Under the pieces are notes generated by a model. The model made no database searches. It was given only the letters and a program-made list of their open reading frames with translations, and was not told the origin of the DNA. Shown in pieces: positions 56,664 to 64,000 of a DNA stretch of 64,000 nucleotides. Position 1 is the stretch's first letter; every line of letters starts with the position of its first letter. Made by a program: the position numbers and the translations under genes. The DNA is from Paractinoplanes pyxinae (GTDB lineage Bacteria; Actinomycetota; Actinomycetes; Mycobacteriales; Micromonosporaceae). Where the stretch lies: the NCBI RefSeq assembly GCF_026626335.1, contig NZ_JAPNTZ010000004.1, forward strand, positions 372,001-436,000, written 5' to 3'.

Positions 56664-58436
56664 ATGACGTATCCCTGCCCGGCCTGCGGAGCTGCCGCCT
56701 CGCCGGAGAGCGGCTGCCCGTCCTGCGGGCGCGGCCCCGACCCCGACGCGATCGAGGTGGTCACGGCCGACGCCGAGATCGCCGAGCTGAACAAGCAGCT
56801 GTTCACGGCCCGGCAGCAGGTGGGGCAGCTGGAGGCGCGGCTGGCCCAGGTCTGGAACCGCCGGCAGGCCGCCGCGGCCCGGGTGCGGGGTGCGCTGGGC
56901 GCTCCCGCGCCATCGCGGGACAAGGTCACGCAGAACGTCCTCTTCCTGCTGGGCGGGCTGCTGCTGGGCGTGGCCGCGATCGTCTTCGCCGCGGTGGCCT
57001 GGGCCCAGTTCGGGCTGGGCGGGCGCGCGGTGGTGCTGCTGACCTTCACGGGCGTGGCGCTCGGCGTGCCCTTCTTCGCGCTTCGGCGCGGGCTGCGGGC
57101 CACGGCCGAGACCTTCGCCGCGGTGGGCCTTCTGCTGACGCTTCTTGACGGGTACGCGGCCTGGCACGTGAATTTGTTCGGGGTAGCCGGGACGAACGGC
57201 TGGGGGTACGCGAGCGCGGTGTTCGCCGTGACCGCCGCCCTGGCCACCGGGTACGAGCACGTCACCGGGCTGACCGGGCCCCGCTATGCCGCGCTGGCCA
57301 TCGCCCATCCGGTGATTCCGCTGCTGGTTGCTGCGGCTGAGCCTGGCCCGACCGGGTGGGCTCTGACCTTCGCGGCGGTGGCCGCCCTCGATGTAGTCGT
57401 GCTCGTGCGGCTGCGGGGTGGTCTGCGGCTGGCCGGAAGCGTGGCCGGGGGCCTGGCCGCGCTGGTGGCCGGTGGGTTCGCGGTGATCGGGCTGTTCTCT
57501 ACCGAAGACCCGGGCGATGCCACCGCGGCTGGTGGCGCACTCTTGGTCACGGCCGGGGTCGTCTGGGCTGGCCTCCGGTTGTTCCCGGCCCGTCCGGCCG
57601 GTTTCCGGCAGTTCCTGGCCCCTCCGACCGGACTTGCGGGCCGGGAGATCGCGGACGGGCTGATGGTCGTGGCCGTCGGGGTTGCCGCGAGCCGGGTCGC
57701 CCACTTGATCGTGCACGGCGACGCCTTGCTGACGGTGGCCGTTGTCGCCTTTGTTCTGGCGGCGGTCGGCCACTTCTACGGCCGCTTCGGCGCTCTGGCG
57801 TTCGCCGCCGCGCCCGGCCTGGTCGCCTTTGCGCTGGCCGTCGGGGAGGGCGTGCGGGCGGTCGAGACCGATCGGACCGGCGCCTCGGGCTGGGAGCTGC
57901 CGGCCGCGGTCGTGCTGCTCGGTGCGGCCCTGGTGCTGCTCGCGCCGGCCGGGTGGCGCCGGGTGGGCGCGCTCGCCGCGGCGGCCGTGCTGGCCCTGAC
58001 CGTGCCGGCCGGCTTCGGCCTGCCGTGGTGGACCGCCCTGATCATCGACGTCGCCCTGCTCGCCGCTGGTCTCGTACTCGGGAAGGGTCGTTCGAGCTGG
58101 GTCGTCTACAGCCCGGCCCTGGCCGTCGGACTGCTGCCGCATCTCTTCGTGATCCTCACTGAGGACGACCAATACCTGCGCCGCCTGCTGCTGGGCGGGG
58201 TCTGTGTGGCCATCGTGACCGCCGGGGTCTTCGCGAAGCTGCGGGCGCCGGTGATTCTCGGTGGCGGGGTGCTCGCCGTGCTGGCGCTGCACGAGCTGGC
58301 CGAGGTGTGGGACCTGGTGCCGCGCTGGATCCCGCTCGCGGTGGCCGGCCTGGTGCTGGTGGTGCTGGCGACGACGTTGGAGCGCCGTCGCCGCGACCTG
58401 GACCGGGTGCGGGCCGCGTTGCATCGAATGAGCTGA
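56664..58436 (+). CDS. Large zinc-ribbon membrane protein (SCO7613-like)
   Basis: A 590-residue membrane protein. The N-terminus has a zinc-ribbon knuckle CPACG...CPSCG (residues 4-20), then a coiled region (LNKQLFTARQQVGQLEARLAQVW) and about fourteen hydrophobic segments up to the end. It resembles the Streptomyces SCO7613-type C-terminal domain family, of unknown function. The ATG at 56664 is chosen with AAGGA upstream; the long ORF reaching back to 55590 is antisense to the ABC genes. It might be a transporter or a membrane scaffold. Confidence 0.78.
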   Translation: MTYPCPACGAAASPESGCPSCGRGPDPDAIEVVTADAEIAELNKQLFTARQQVGQLEARLAQVWNRRQAAAARVRGALGAPAPSRDKVTQNVLFLLGGLLLGVAAIVFAAVAWAQFGLGGRAVVLLTFTGVALGVPFFALRRGLRATAETFAAVGLLLTLLDGYAAWHVNLFGVAGTNGWGYASAVFAVTAALATGYEHVTGLTGPRYAALAIAHPVIPLLVAAAEPGPTGWALTFAAVAALDVVVLVRLRGGLRLAGSVAGGLAALVAGGFAVIGLFSTEDPGDATAAGGALLVTAGVVWAGLRLFPARPAGFRQFLAPPTGLAGREIADGLMVVAVGVAASRVAHLIVHGDALLTVAVVAFVLAAVGHFYGRFGALAFAAAPGLVAFALAVGEGVRAVETDRTGASGWELPAAVVLLGAALVLLAPAGWRRVGALAAAAVLALTVPAGFGLPWWTALIIDVALLAAGLVLGKGRSSWVVYSPALAVGLLPHLFVILTEDDQYLRRLLLGGVCVAIVTAGVFAKLRAPVILGGGVLAVLALHELAEVWDLVPRWIPLAVAGLVLVVLATTLERRRRDLDRVRAALHRMS

Positions 58437-58514
58437 CCCAGGACTTCTTCAGGGAACGCATCCGGGTGCCGATACGAGGGGCCACAACCTCCCCTGGAAC
58501 GGATCGGAGCACGG

Positions 58515-61500
58515 ATGTCGGCCACACGCATGCAGGCGTGCTTCGGCGCGTGGATCGCCGCCCTGACCGTCGTCTTCTACGCCCTGCCGCAGTACAGCAT
58601 GTACTCGTGGGCGACGATCGGTCTGTCGGCCGCGGCCGCCGTGCTGGTCGGTGTGCGAGTGCACCGCCCGGCCCGGCGCCTGCCCTGGTACCTGCTGTCG
58701 GCGGTGCTGGTCAGCTTCACGCTCGGCGACACGGCGTACAACGTGCTCACCGACTTCCTGCACATCGCGAACCCGTTCCCCTCCCTGGCCGACGGCTTCT
58801 ACCTGCTGGTCTACCCGATGCTGGCCGGGGCCCTGCTGATCTTCATCCGGTCCCGCTCCGGGGCCGGCAACCGGGCGGCGCTGCTCGACGCTCTGGTGCC
58901 CACCGCCGGTCTCGGCCTGCTCTCGTGGGTGTTCCTCATTTCCCCGTACGTGCGGGACACCGACCTCGGATTCGTCGAGAAGGCCGTCTCGTCCGGTTAC
59001 CCGCTGGGCGACGTGCTGGCCCTCGCCATGCTGGCCCGCCTGCTCACGGCAGGCGGCCGCAAGCCGGTCGCGCTGCACGTGCTGGTGGCCGGCGTCGGCA
59101 GCCTGCTGATCACCGACGTCATCTACGGCCTGCGCCAGCTCGACGGCACCTGGCAGGTGGGCGGCCCGGTCGACGCCGGCTGGGTGCTCTTCTACACCGC
59201 CACCGCCCTGTCGGCCCTGCACCCGTCGATGCGCCAGCTGACGATGAGCGAGCAGATCCCGCAGAGCATCGCCGGCGGGCGCCGCCTGGCCCTGATGTCG
59301 GTGGCCGCGCTGATCGCCCCGGCCGTTCTGCTGATCGAGGACCTGAACCAGGGCGTCACCGACGCGCCGATGATCGCGACCGCCTCCGGTGTGATGTTCC
59401 TGCTGGTCATGGCCCGCGTGGCCGGGCTCATGCAGCTGCAGCGCGAGACCGCGGCCCGCGAGCGGACGCTGCGCATCACCGGCGCCGACCTGGTCGCCGC
59501 GAGCAGCGTCGACCAGGCGGGCGCCGCCCTGACCCAGGCTGTCACGTCGCTCGTCCCGACCGGCGAGGAGCACCGCTGGCACATGCGGGGCGCCGACGCC
59601 GAGCCGGGCGCGGTCACCGGGATCATGTCCGTCTCCCGGGTGCGGATCGCCGACCTGCCGGCCGACGTCGCGGCCGAGCTGGCCGGGTTCGAGTGGGCGC
59701 TGTCGGCCGAGGCGGTCTCGGCCGGGCGCACCGCGAACGGCCCGCTGCGCCACAACCAGGTGTTCCTGGCCGCCGGCGAGCAGGTGCTGACCGCGATCGA
59801 GCCTTCCTTCGAAGCGCTCATGGCCCAGACCACCATGGCCGTCGAGCGCATCACGCTGAACGACGAGGTGAACCGGCGCAGCAGCGAGGACTACTTCCGC
59901 GCGCTGATCCAGAGCGCCTCCGACGTGATCCTGATCGTCGGCGACGACGAGACCATCCGGTACGCCAGCCCGTCGGCGCTGCCCGTCTTCGGCCGCACCG
60001 ATCTGATCGGCATGCCGCTGTCCCGCCTGATCGCCGGCACCGACCACGCCGAGCTGCGCTCCCTGCTCGACCAGGTGCGCGACGGCCGCGGCCCGCGCGA
60101 CGGCGTCGACCTGACCGCCGTCTCGGGCGACGACCTGCTGCTGCAGGTCGAGTGCACCTGCCGCGACCTGCGCGACGACCCGGCCGTGAACGGGCTGGTG
60201 GTCACCATCCGCGACGTCACCGAGCGCCGCCGCCTCGAGACCGACCTGGCCCACCAGGCCTACCACGACGCCCTGACCGGGCTGACCAACCGGGCCTTCT
60301 TCCAGAGCCGGCTCGAGAGCGCGGCGCACCATGCGCCCGACCGCCGGCAGGAGGTGGGTGTCCTCTTCGTCGACCTCGACGACTTCAAGGAGGTCAACGA
60401 CAGCCTCGGCCACGCCGCGGGCGACCAGTTGCTGACCACCGTCGGCCGCCGCATCATCGACGTGGCCGGCCCGCTGGCCACCGTGGCCCGCACCGGCGGG
60501 GACGAGTTCGCGGTGCTGATCGAGCACGTGAACGAGCCGGCCGACGCCGAGCGGGTGGCGATGCGGATCGTGGCCGCCCTGGCCGACCCGATCCAGGTCC
60601 TCGACGCCACCGGCGCCGCCCACCTGATCCGGGGTGCGGCCAGCGTGGGCGTGGCCACCAGCAGCGAGGCGGCCGGCATCAGCGAGCTGCTGCGCCGGGC
60701 CGACGTGGCGATGTACGGCGCCAAGACCGGGGGCAAGAACACCTGGCAGCGCTACCGGGACGAGATGCACGACGCGATGCTGCGCCGGCTCGAGATGCGC
60801 TCGGCGCTCAACGAGGCGGTGGCCGGCGGCCAGATGCGGCTGCGGTTCCAGCCGATCATCGACCTGCCGACCGGGCAGGTGGCCGGGCTCGAGGCCCTGG
60901 TGCGCTGGCAGCACCCCGTCCGCGGGCTGCTCGGGCCGAACGAGTTCATCGAGCTCTCCGAGGAGACCGGCTCGGTCGTCGAGATCGGCGGCTGGGTGCT
61001 GCGCGAGGCGCTGCGCACCTTCGCCCACTGGCGCACGACCGAGGCCGGCAGCTTCATGCGGTACGTCAGCGTCAACGTCTCGGCCCGCCAGTTCCGGACG
61101 CCCGGCTTCGTCGACGAGGTCCGCGAGGTGCTGGCCGACACCGGCGCCGACCCGCGCTGGCTGCTCCTCGAGGTCACCGAGAGCCTGGTGCTGCACGACG
61201 CCGACCAGGTGTGGCGCGACCTGGGCGAGCTGCGCGCGATGGGCGTGCGCATCGCCATCGACGACTTCGGCACCGGCTACTCGTCGCTCAGCTACCTGAG
61301 CAACATGCCGGTGGACGTTCTCAAGATCGACAAATCGTTCATCGACGACATCCTGCACAACCCGCAGCAGATGGCGCTGGTGGAAACCATCGTCAGCCTC
61401 GCCCGCACCCTCGAGCTGGCCGTCGTGGCCGAAGGCATCGAGCTCGACGGGCACCGCACCGCACTGGCCGACATGGGCTGCTCGTACGGCCAGGGCTACC

Positions 61501-61577
61501 TGTTCTCCAAGCCCGTCACCTCCGACGAATTCCTGGAGTACCTGCACACGCAGGGCTCCGCAGTCTCCCCCCTCTGA
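58515..61577 (+). CDS. Bifunctional c-di-GMP cyclase/phosphodiesterase (GGDEF-EAL)
   Basis: A 1020-residue membrane signalling enzyme. Residues 10-300 hold eight or so membrane helices. A PAS-like segment is near 460-570 (SSEDYFRALIQSASDVILIVG). The GGDEF domain has TGGDEFAVL (about 660) and the EAL domain begins AGLEALVRWQHP (about 792), with the later motif IDDFGTGYSSLSYL. Both catalytic motifs look intact, so it may make and break c-di-GMP, as in many actinobacterial hybrid proteins. It is 16 bases before the oxoamine synthase gene, so the two are probably co-transcribed. Confidence 0.93.
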   Translation: MSATRMQACFGAWIAALTVVFYALPQYSMYSWATIGLSAAAAVLVGVRVHRPARRLPWYLLSAVLVSFTLGDTAYNVLTDFLHIANPFPSLADGFYLLVYPMLAGALLIFIRSRSGAGNRAALLDALVPTAGLGLLSWVFLISPYVRDTDLGFVEKAVSSGYPLGDVLALAMLARLLTAGGRKPVALHVLVAGVGSLLITDVIYGLRQLDGTWQVGGPVDAGWVLFYTATALSALHPSMRQLTMSEQIPQSIAGGRRLALMSVAALIAPAVLLIEDLNQGVTDAPMIATASGVMFLLVMARVAGLMQLQRETAARERTLRITGADLVAASSVDQAGAALTQAVTSLVPTGEEHRWHMRGADAEPGAVTGIMSVSRVRIADLPADVAAELAGFEWALSAEAVSAGRTANGPLRHNQVFLAAGEQVLTAIEPSFEALMAQTTMAVERITLNDEVNRRSSEDYFRALIQSASDVILIVGDDETIRYASPSALPVFGRTDLIGMPLSRLIAGTDHAELRSLLDQVRDGRGPRDGVDLTAVSGDDLLLQVECTCRDLRDDPAVNGLVVTIRDVTERRRLETDLAHQAYHDALTGLTNRAFFQSRLESAAHHAPDRRQEVGVLFVDLDDFKEVNDSLGHAAGDQLLTTVGRRIIDVAGPLATVARTGGDEFAVLIEHVNEPADAERVAMRIVAALADPIQVLDATGAAHLIRGAASVGVATSSEAAGISELLRRADVAMYGAKTGGKNTWQRYRDEMHDAMLRRLEMRSALNEAVAGGQMRLRFQPIIDLPTGQVAGLEALVRWQHPVRGLLGPNEFIELSEETGSVVEIGGWVLREALRTFAHWRTTEAGSFMRYVSVNVSARQFRTPGFVDEVREVLADTGADPRWLLLEVTESLVLHDADQVWRDLGELRAMGVRIAIDDFGTGYSSLSYLSNMPVDVLKIDKSFIDDILHNPQQMALVETIVSLARTLELAVVAEGIELDGHRTALADMGCSYGQGYLFSKPVTSDEFLEYLHTQGSAVSPL

Positions 61578-61593
61578 AAGGATCCCCACCCCC

Positions 61594-62856
61594 ATGAACG
61601 ACGCTCCCCTCGCCGGTTCCGGACTCGAGTTCGTCAAGCGCGACGGACGCTGGGCCGACCTGGAGCGGTTGCGCAGCGGCAACCCGATGTACGACGCCAC
61701 GATCGAGGAGATCAAGGGCCGGCGCATCCGGGTCGGCGACCACTGGCTGGCCGACTTCGCCTCGTGCAACTACCTCGGCTTCGACCTCGAGCCCGAGATC
61801 ATGGACGCCATCGCGCCCGAGGTCTCGCGCTGGGGCACCCACCCGAGCTGGTCCCGCCTGCTCGGCAACCCGGCCCTCTACCCGCAGATCGAGGAGAAGC
61901 TGACGGCGCTGCTGGACGCGCCCGACACCCTCGTGATGCCGACGATCACCCACATCCACATGTCGGTGCTGCCGATCCTGGCCGGCAAGGGCATGATCTT
62001 CCTGGACTCGCAGGCGCACAAGACGATCTACGACGGTTCCATGTACGCCCGTGGCCTCGGCGCCACCGTGCAGCGCTTCCGCGCCAACGACCACGAGCAC
62101 CTGCGCGAGCTGCTGGCGGCGGCCCCGGCCGGCGTCTCGAAGATCGTGGCCATGGACGGCGTGAACAGCATGACCGGCAACGCGCCCGACCTGAAGGCGT
62201 TCGCCGCGGTCGCCCGCGAGTACGGCGCGCTGCTGTACGTGGACGAGGCGCACGGCTTCGGCGTGATCGGCGAGCGCGGCGCCAACGAGAAGTCCCCGTA
62301 CGGCCTCAAGGGCAACGCCATCGTCAAGTACAGCGGCGAGACCTACGACAACATCGTGCTCGTCGGCGGCTTCTCGAAGTCGTACTCGTCGCTGATGGCC
62401 TTCCTGGCCCTGCCGACCTGGCTCAAGAACCACCTCAAGGTCTCGGCCCCGCCGTACCTGTACTCCGGCCCGGCCCCGACCGCGTCGCTGGCCACGGTCA
62501 ACGCCGGCCTCGACCTCAACGAGAAGCGCGGCGACGACATCCGCGCCGACCTGTACCGCAAGTCGATGAAGGTGCTCGACCACGTGCGCGCCCTGGGCGT
62601 GTACACCCCGAACACCGGCAACACCCCGGTCATCGAGCTGCCGCTGGCTCCCGGCGAGGACATCGACGCCGTCGGCAAGCTGCTGTGGGACCGCGGCATC
62701 TACGTCACGCTGGCCGCGTACCCGCTGGTCCCGAAGGACCAGGTCGGCTTCCGGGCCCAGGTGACGGCCGCGAACTCCGACGAGGAGATCGACGAGCTGA
62801 ACGCCGTGATCAGCGAGCTGGCCGCGGCCGGCAAGCTGCGCCCCGCGGCGCAATGA
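61594..62856 (+). CDS. Alpha-oxoamine synthase-family PLP enzyme
   Basis: A 420-residue PLP enzyme of the KBL/AONS/serine-palmitoyltransferase family, which condenses an amino acid with an acyl-CoA or acyl-ACP. The PLP lysine is in GGFSKSYSS (about 260), and the cofactor Asp-His pair in YVDEAHGFG. The N-terminus is longer than in biotin-pathway AONS, and several family glycines differ (GTHPSWSRLLGN in place of GAGGSR-type). It is close to the size of SPT and CqsA proteins; the latter make a quorum-sensing signal in Vibrio. It is co-transcribed with the c-di-GMP enzyme and overlaps the exporter by 4 bases. The product is unknown. Confidence 0.85.
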   Translation: MNDAPLAGSGLEFVKRDGRWADLERLRSGNPMYDATIEEIKGRRIRVGDHWLADFASCNYLGFDLEPEIMDAIAPEVSRWGTHPSWSRLLGNPALYPQIEEKLTALLDAPDTLVMPTITHIHMSVLPILAGKGMIFLDSQAHKTIYDGSMYARGLGATVQRFRANDHEHLRELLAAAPAGVSKIVAMDGVNSMTGNAPDLKAFAAVAREYGALLYVDEAHGFGVIGERGANEKSPYGLKGNAIVKYSGETYDNIVLVGGFSKSYSSLMAFLALPTWLKNHLKVSAPPYLYSGPAPTASLATVNAGLDLNEKRGDDIRADLYRKSMKVLDHVRALGVYTPNTGNTPVIELPLAPGEDIDAVGKLLWDRGIYVTLAAYPLVPKDQVGFRAQVTAANSDEEIDELNAVISELAAAGKLRPAAQ

Positions 62857-64000
62857 CGCTCGCCGGTCCGCTGGCGCCGCTGCGGCACCGCCAGTTCCGG
62901 CTCCTGTGGACCGGGATGAGCGCCTCGCTGGTGGGCGACGGGGTCCTCCTCGTCGCCCTGGCGTGGCAGGTCTACGACCTGTACGGGGCGCCCGCCGCCA
63001 TGTCGGCGGTGGGCGTCGCCCTCTCCCTGCCCCAGGTGGCCACCCTGCTGTTCGGCGGGGTGGTGAGCGACCGGTTCGACCCGCGCAAGGTCATGCTGGC
63101 CTCGGACCTGGTGCGGCTGGGCACCATGAGCACGCTGGCCGTGCTGGCCCTGACCGGGTCGCTGACCTCGCTGTGGCCGATCCTGATAATCGCGGCGGTG
63201 CACGGGGCGGCGGCCGGGTTCTTCGGCCCGGCCTTCGACGCGACGGTGCCCCGGGTGGTGCCGGCGGACGACCTGATCGCGGCCAACTCGCTCGACCAGT
63301 TCGTCCGGCCGGCCGGCATGCAGATCTTCGGCCCGATGCTGGCCGGCGCGGTCATCGCGGCCGGCGGGGCGGGCTGGGCGTTTGCGGTCAACGCGGCCAC
63401 GTTCGCCTTGTCCGTGGCCTGCCTGCTGGCGATGAGCCGGATGCCGCTGGCCGCTCCCGCGGACGAGGAAGAGCCGGCGGAGTCGATCTGGCAGGAGATG
63501 CGGGCCGGGCTTTCGTACGTGCGGAAGCACGTGTGGCTGTGGGGCACGTTCCTGTCGGCCACGTTCACGTACCTGCTGTTCGTGGGACCGACCGAGGTGC
63601 TGCTGCCCTACGTGGTGAAGCACGAGCTGGGGCTGAGCGCGTCGGCGCTGGCCCTGATCCTCACCTCGGGCGGGCTGGGCGCCATCGCCGCGGCGCTGAC
63701 CGTCGGCTGGCTCGGCATCCCGCGGCGGTTCATGACTTACACGTACGGCGTCTGGGCTGTCGCCACGCTTGCGGTGGCCGGCTACGGCGCGGCGACGCAC
63801 ACCTGGCAGCTGGCCGTGGCGTGCGTGCTGGTCAACGGCCTGGAGGCGGCCGGGACGGTGGCCTGGGCGACCACGAAGCAGCGGTTCGTCCCCGAGGGCA
63901 TGCTGGGCCGGGTGTCGAGCGTGGACTGGTTCGTCTCGACGGCGCTCCTGCCGCTCTCGTACGCGCTGGCCGCGCCGGTCGCGGGCTGGATCGGCGTGCG
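62853..64000 (+). CDS. MFS exporter (3' end cut by window)
   Basis: Start of a major-facilitator membrane transporter, at least 382 residues. The frame begins ATGACGCTCGCC overlapping the previous stop (ATGA) and stays open to the window end, with no stop codon. About ten or eleven hydrophobic segments are seen, starting FRLLWTGMSASLVGDGVLL, with the MFS motif A-like loop SDRFDPRKVM. It resembles the enterobactin exporter/EntS or drug-efflux group. Its operon position after the oxoamine synthase suggests it may export the product of that enzyme, which is inference. Confidence 0.88.
   Translation, partial: MTLAGPLAPLRHRQFRLLWTGMSASLVGDGVLLVALAWQVYDLYGAPAAMSAVGVALSLPQVATLLFGGVVSDRFDPRKVMLASDLVRLGTMSTLAVLALTGSLTSLWPILIIAAVHGAAAGFFGPAFDATVPRVVPADDLIAANSLDQFVRPAGMQIFGPMLAGAVIAAGGAGWAFAVNAATFALSVACLLAMSRMPLAAPADEEEPAESIWQEMRAGLSYVRKHVWLWGTFLSATFTYLLFVGPTEVLLPYVVKHELGLSASALALILTSGGLGAIAAALTVGWLGIPRRFMTYTYGVWAVATLAVAGYGAATHTWQLAVACVLVNGLEAAGTVAWATTKQRFVPEGMLGRVSSVDWFVSTALLPLSYALAAPVAGWIGV

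Overview
The window is high-GC actinobacterial chromosome, most likely from the Micromonosporaceae and probably Actinoplanes-like. Support comes from strongly G/C-ending codons, frequent GTG starts, ATGA/GTGA gene overlaps, F420-dependent enzymes, an ECF41 sigma factor, LAL/LuxR and COG2345 regulators, an NgcEFG-type chitobiose importer and a methyl-accepting chemotaxis receptor. Chemoreceptors are uncommon in actinobacteria but expected where spores swim. I saw no rRNA, tRNA, CRISPR array, integrase or insertion sequence. About 54 protein genes are supported; the first and last are cut by the window edges.

Layout. 0-4.3 kb: end of one sugar ABC importer, then an ngcEFG-like operon closed by a strong hairpin. 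4.3-9.0 kb (minus): secreted beta-propeller-like protein, LAL-type LuxR regulator and AraC regulator, with a divergent SDR-like protein that lacks its catalytic residues. 9.8-13.9 kb (minus): four-gene operon of a hemopexin-repeat protein, a Gfo/Idh/MocA dehydrogenase, an HExxH membrane-anchored protein and a MetE-like methyltransferase. 14-19.3 kb: two aldo/keto reductases, an unknown protein, a chemoreceptor and a 3-hydroxyisobutyrate-dehydrogenase-like enzyme. 19.4-22.6 kb: a visibly lower-GC insert with a dGTPase-type HD protein and a four-helix membrane protein. 22.6-28.6 kb: an exonuclease/polymerase, then metH behind an S-adenosylhomocysteine riboswitch, and a rhodanese. 28.6-36.5 kb: DUF4142 protein, Zn alcohol dehydrogenase, serine hydrolase, GH43-like enzyme, and a divergent DoxX/COG2345-regulator pair with two matching operators. 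36.4-44.1 kb: FNT channel, a 34-bp repeat array, a NarL-type two-component system, membrane proteins and a large orphan sensor kinase. 44.2-49.9 kb: GH63-like glucosidase, GH128-like glucanase, diguanylate cyclase and small membrane proteins. 50-56.6 kb: F420 enzymes, DUF885 peptidase, ECF41 sigma factor with flavoprotein partner, ABC exporter. 56.7 kb to the end: large membrane protein, then an operon of a c-di-GMP cyclase/phosphodiesterase, an alpha-oxoamine synthase and an MFS exporter.

Themes. Sugar uptake and glycan hydrolysis recur, as does signalling: two sensor kinases, two c-di-GMP proteins, a chemoreceptor, a sigma factor and several one-component regulators. Methyl-cycle control is visible as an SAH riboswitch in front of metH. 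The strongest candidates for undescribed biology are the dGTPase/membrane-protein insert, the c-di-GMP/oxoamine-synthase/exporter operon, and two likely pseudo-enzymes: the SDR without S-Y-K and the hemopexin protein with a degenerate protease-like tail. All functions are read from sequence motifs and recalled families; no search was run.
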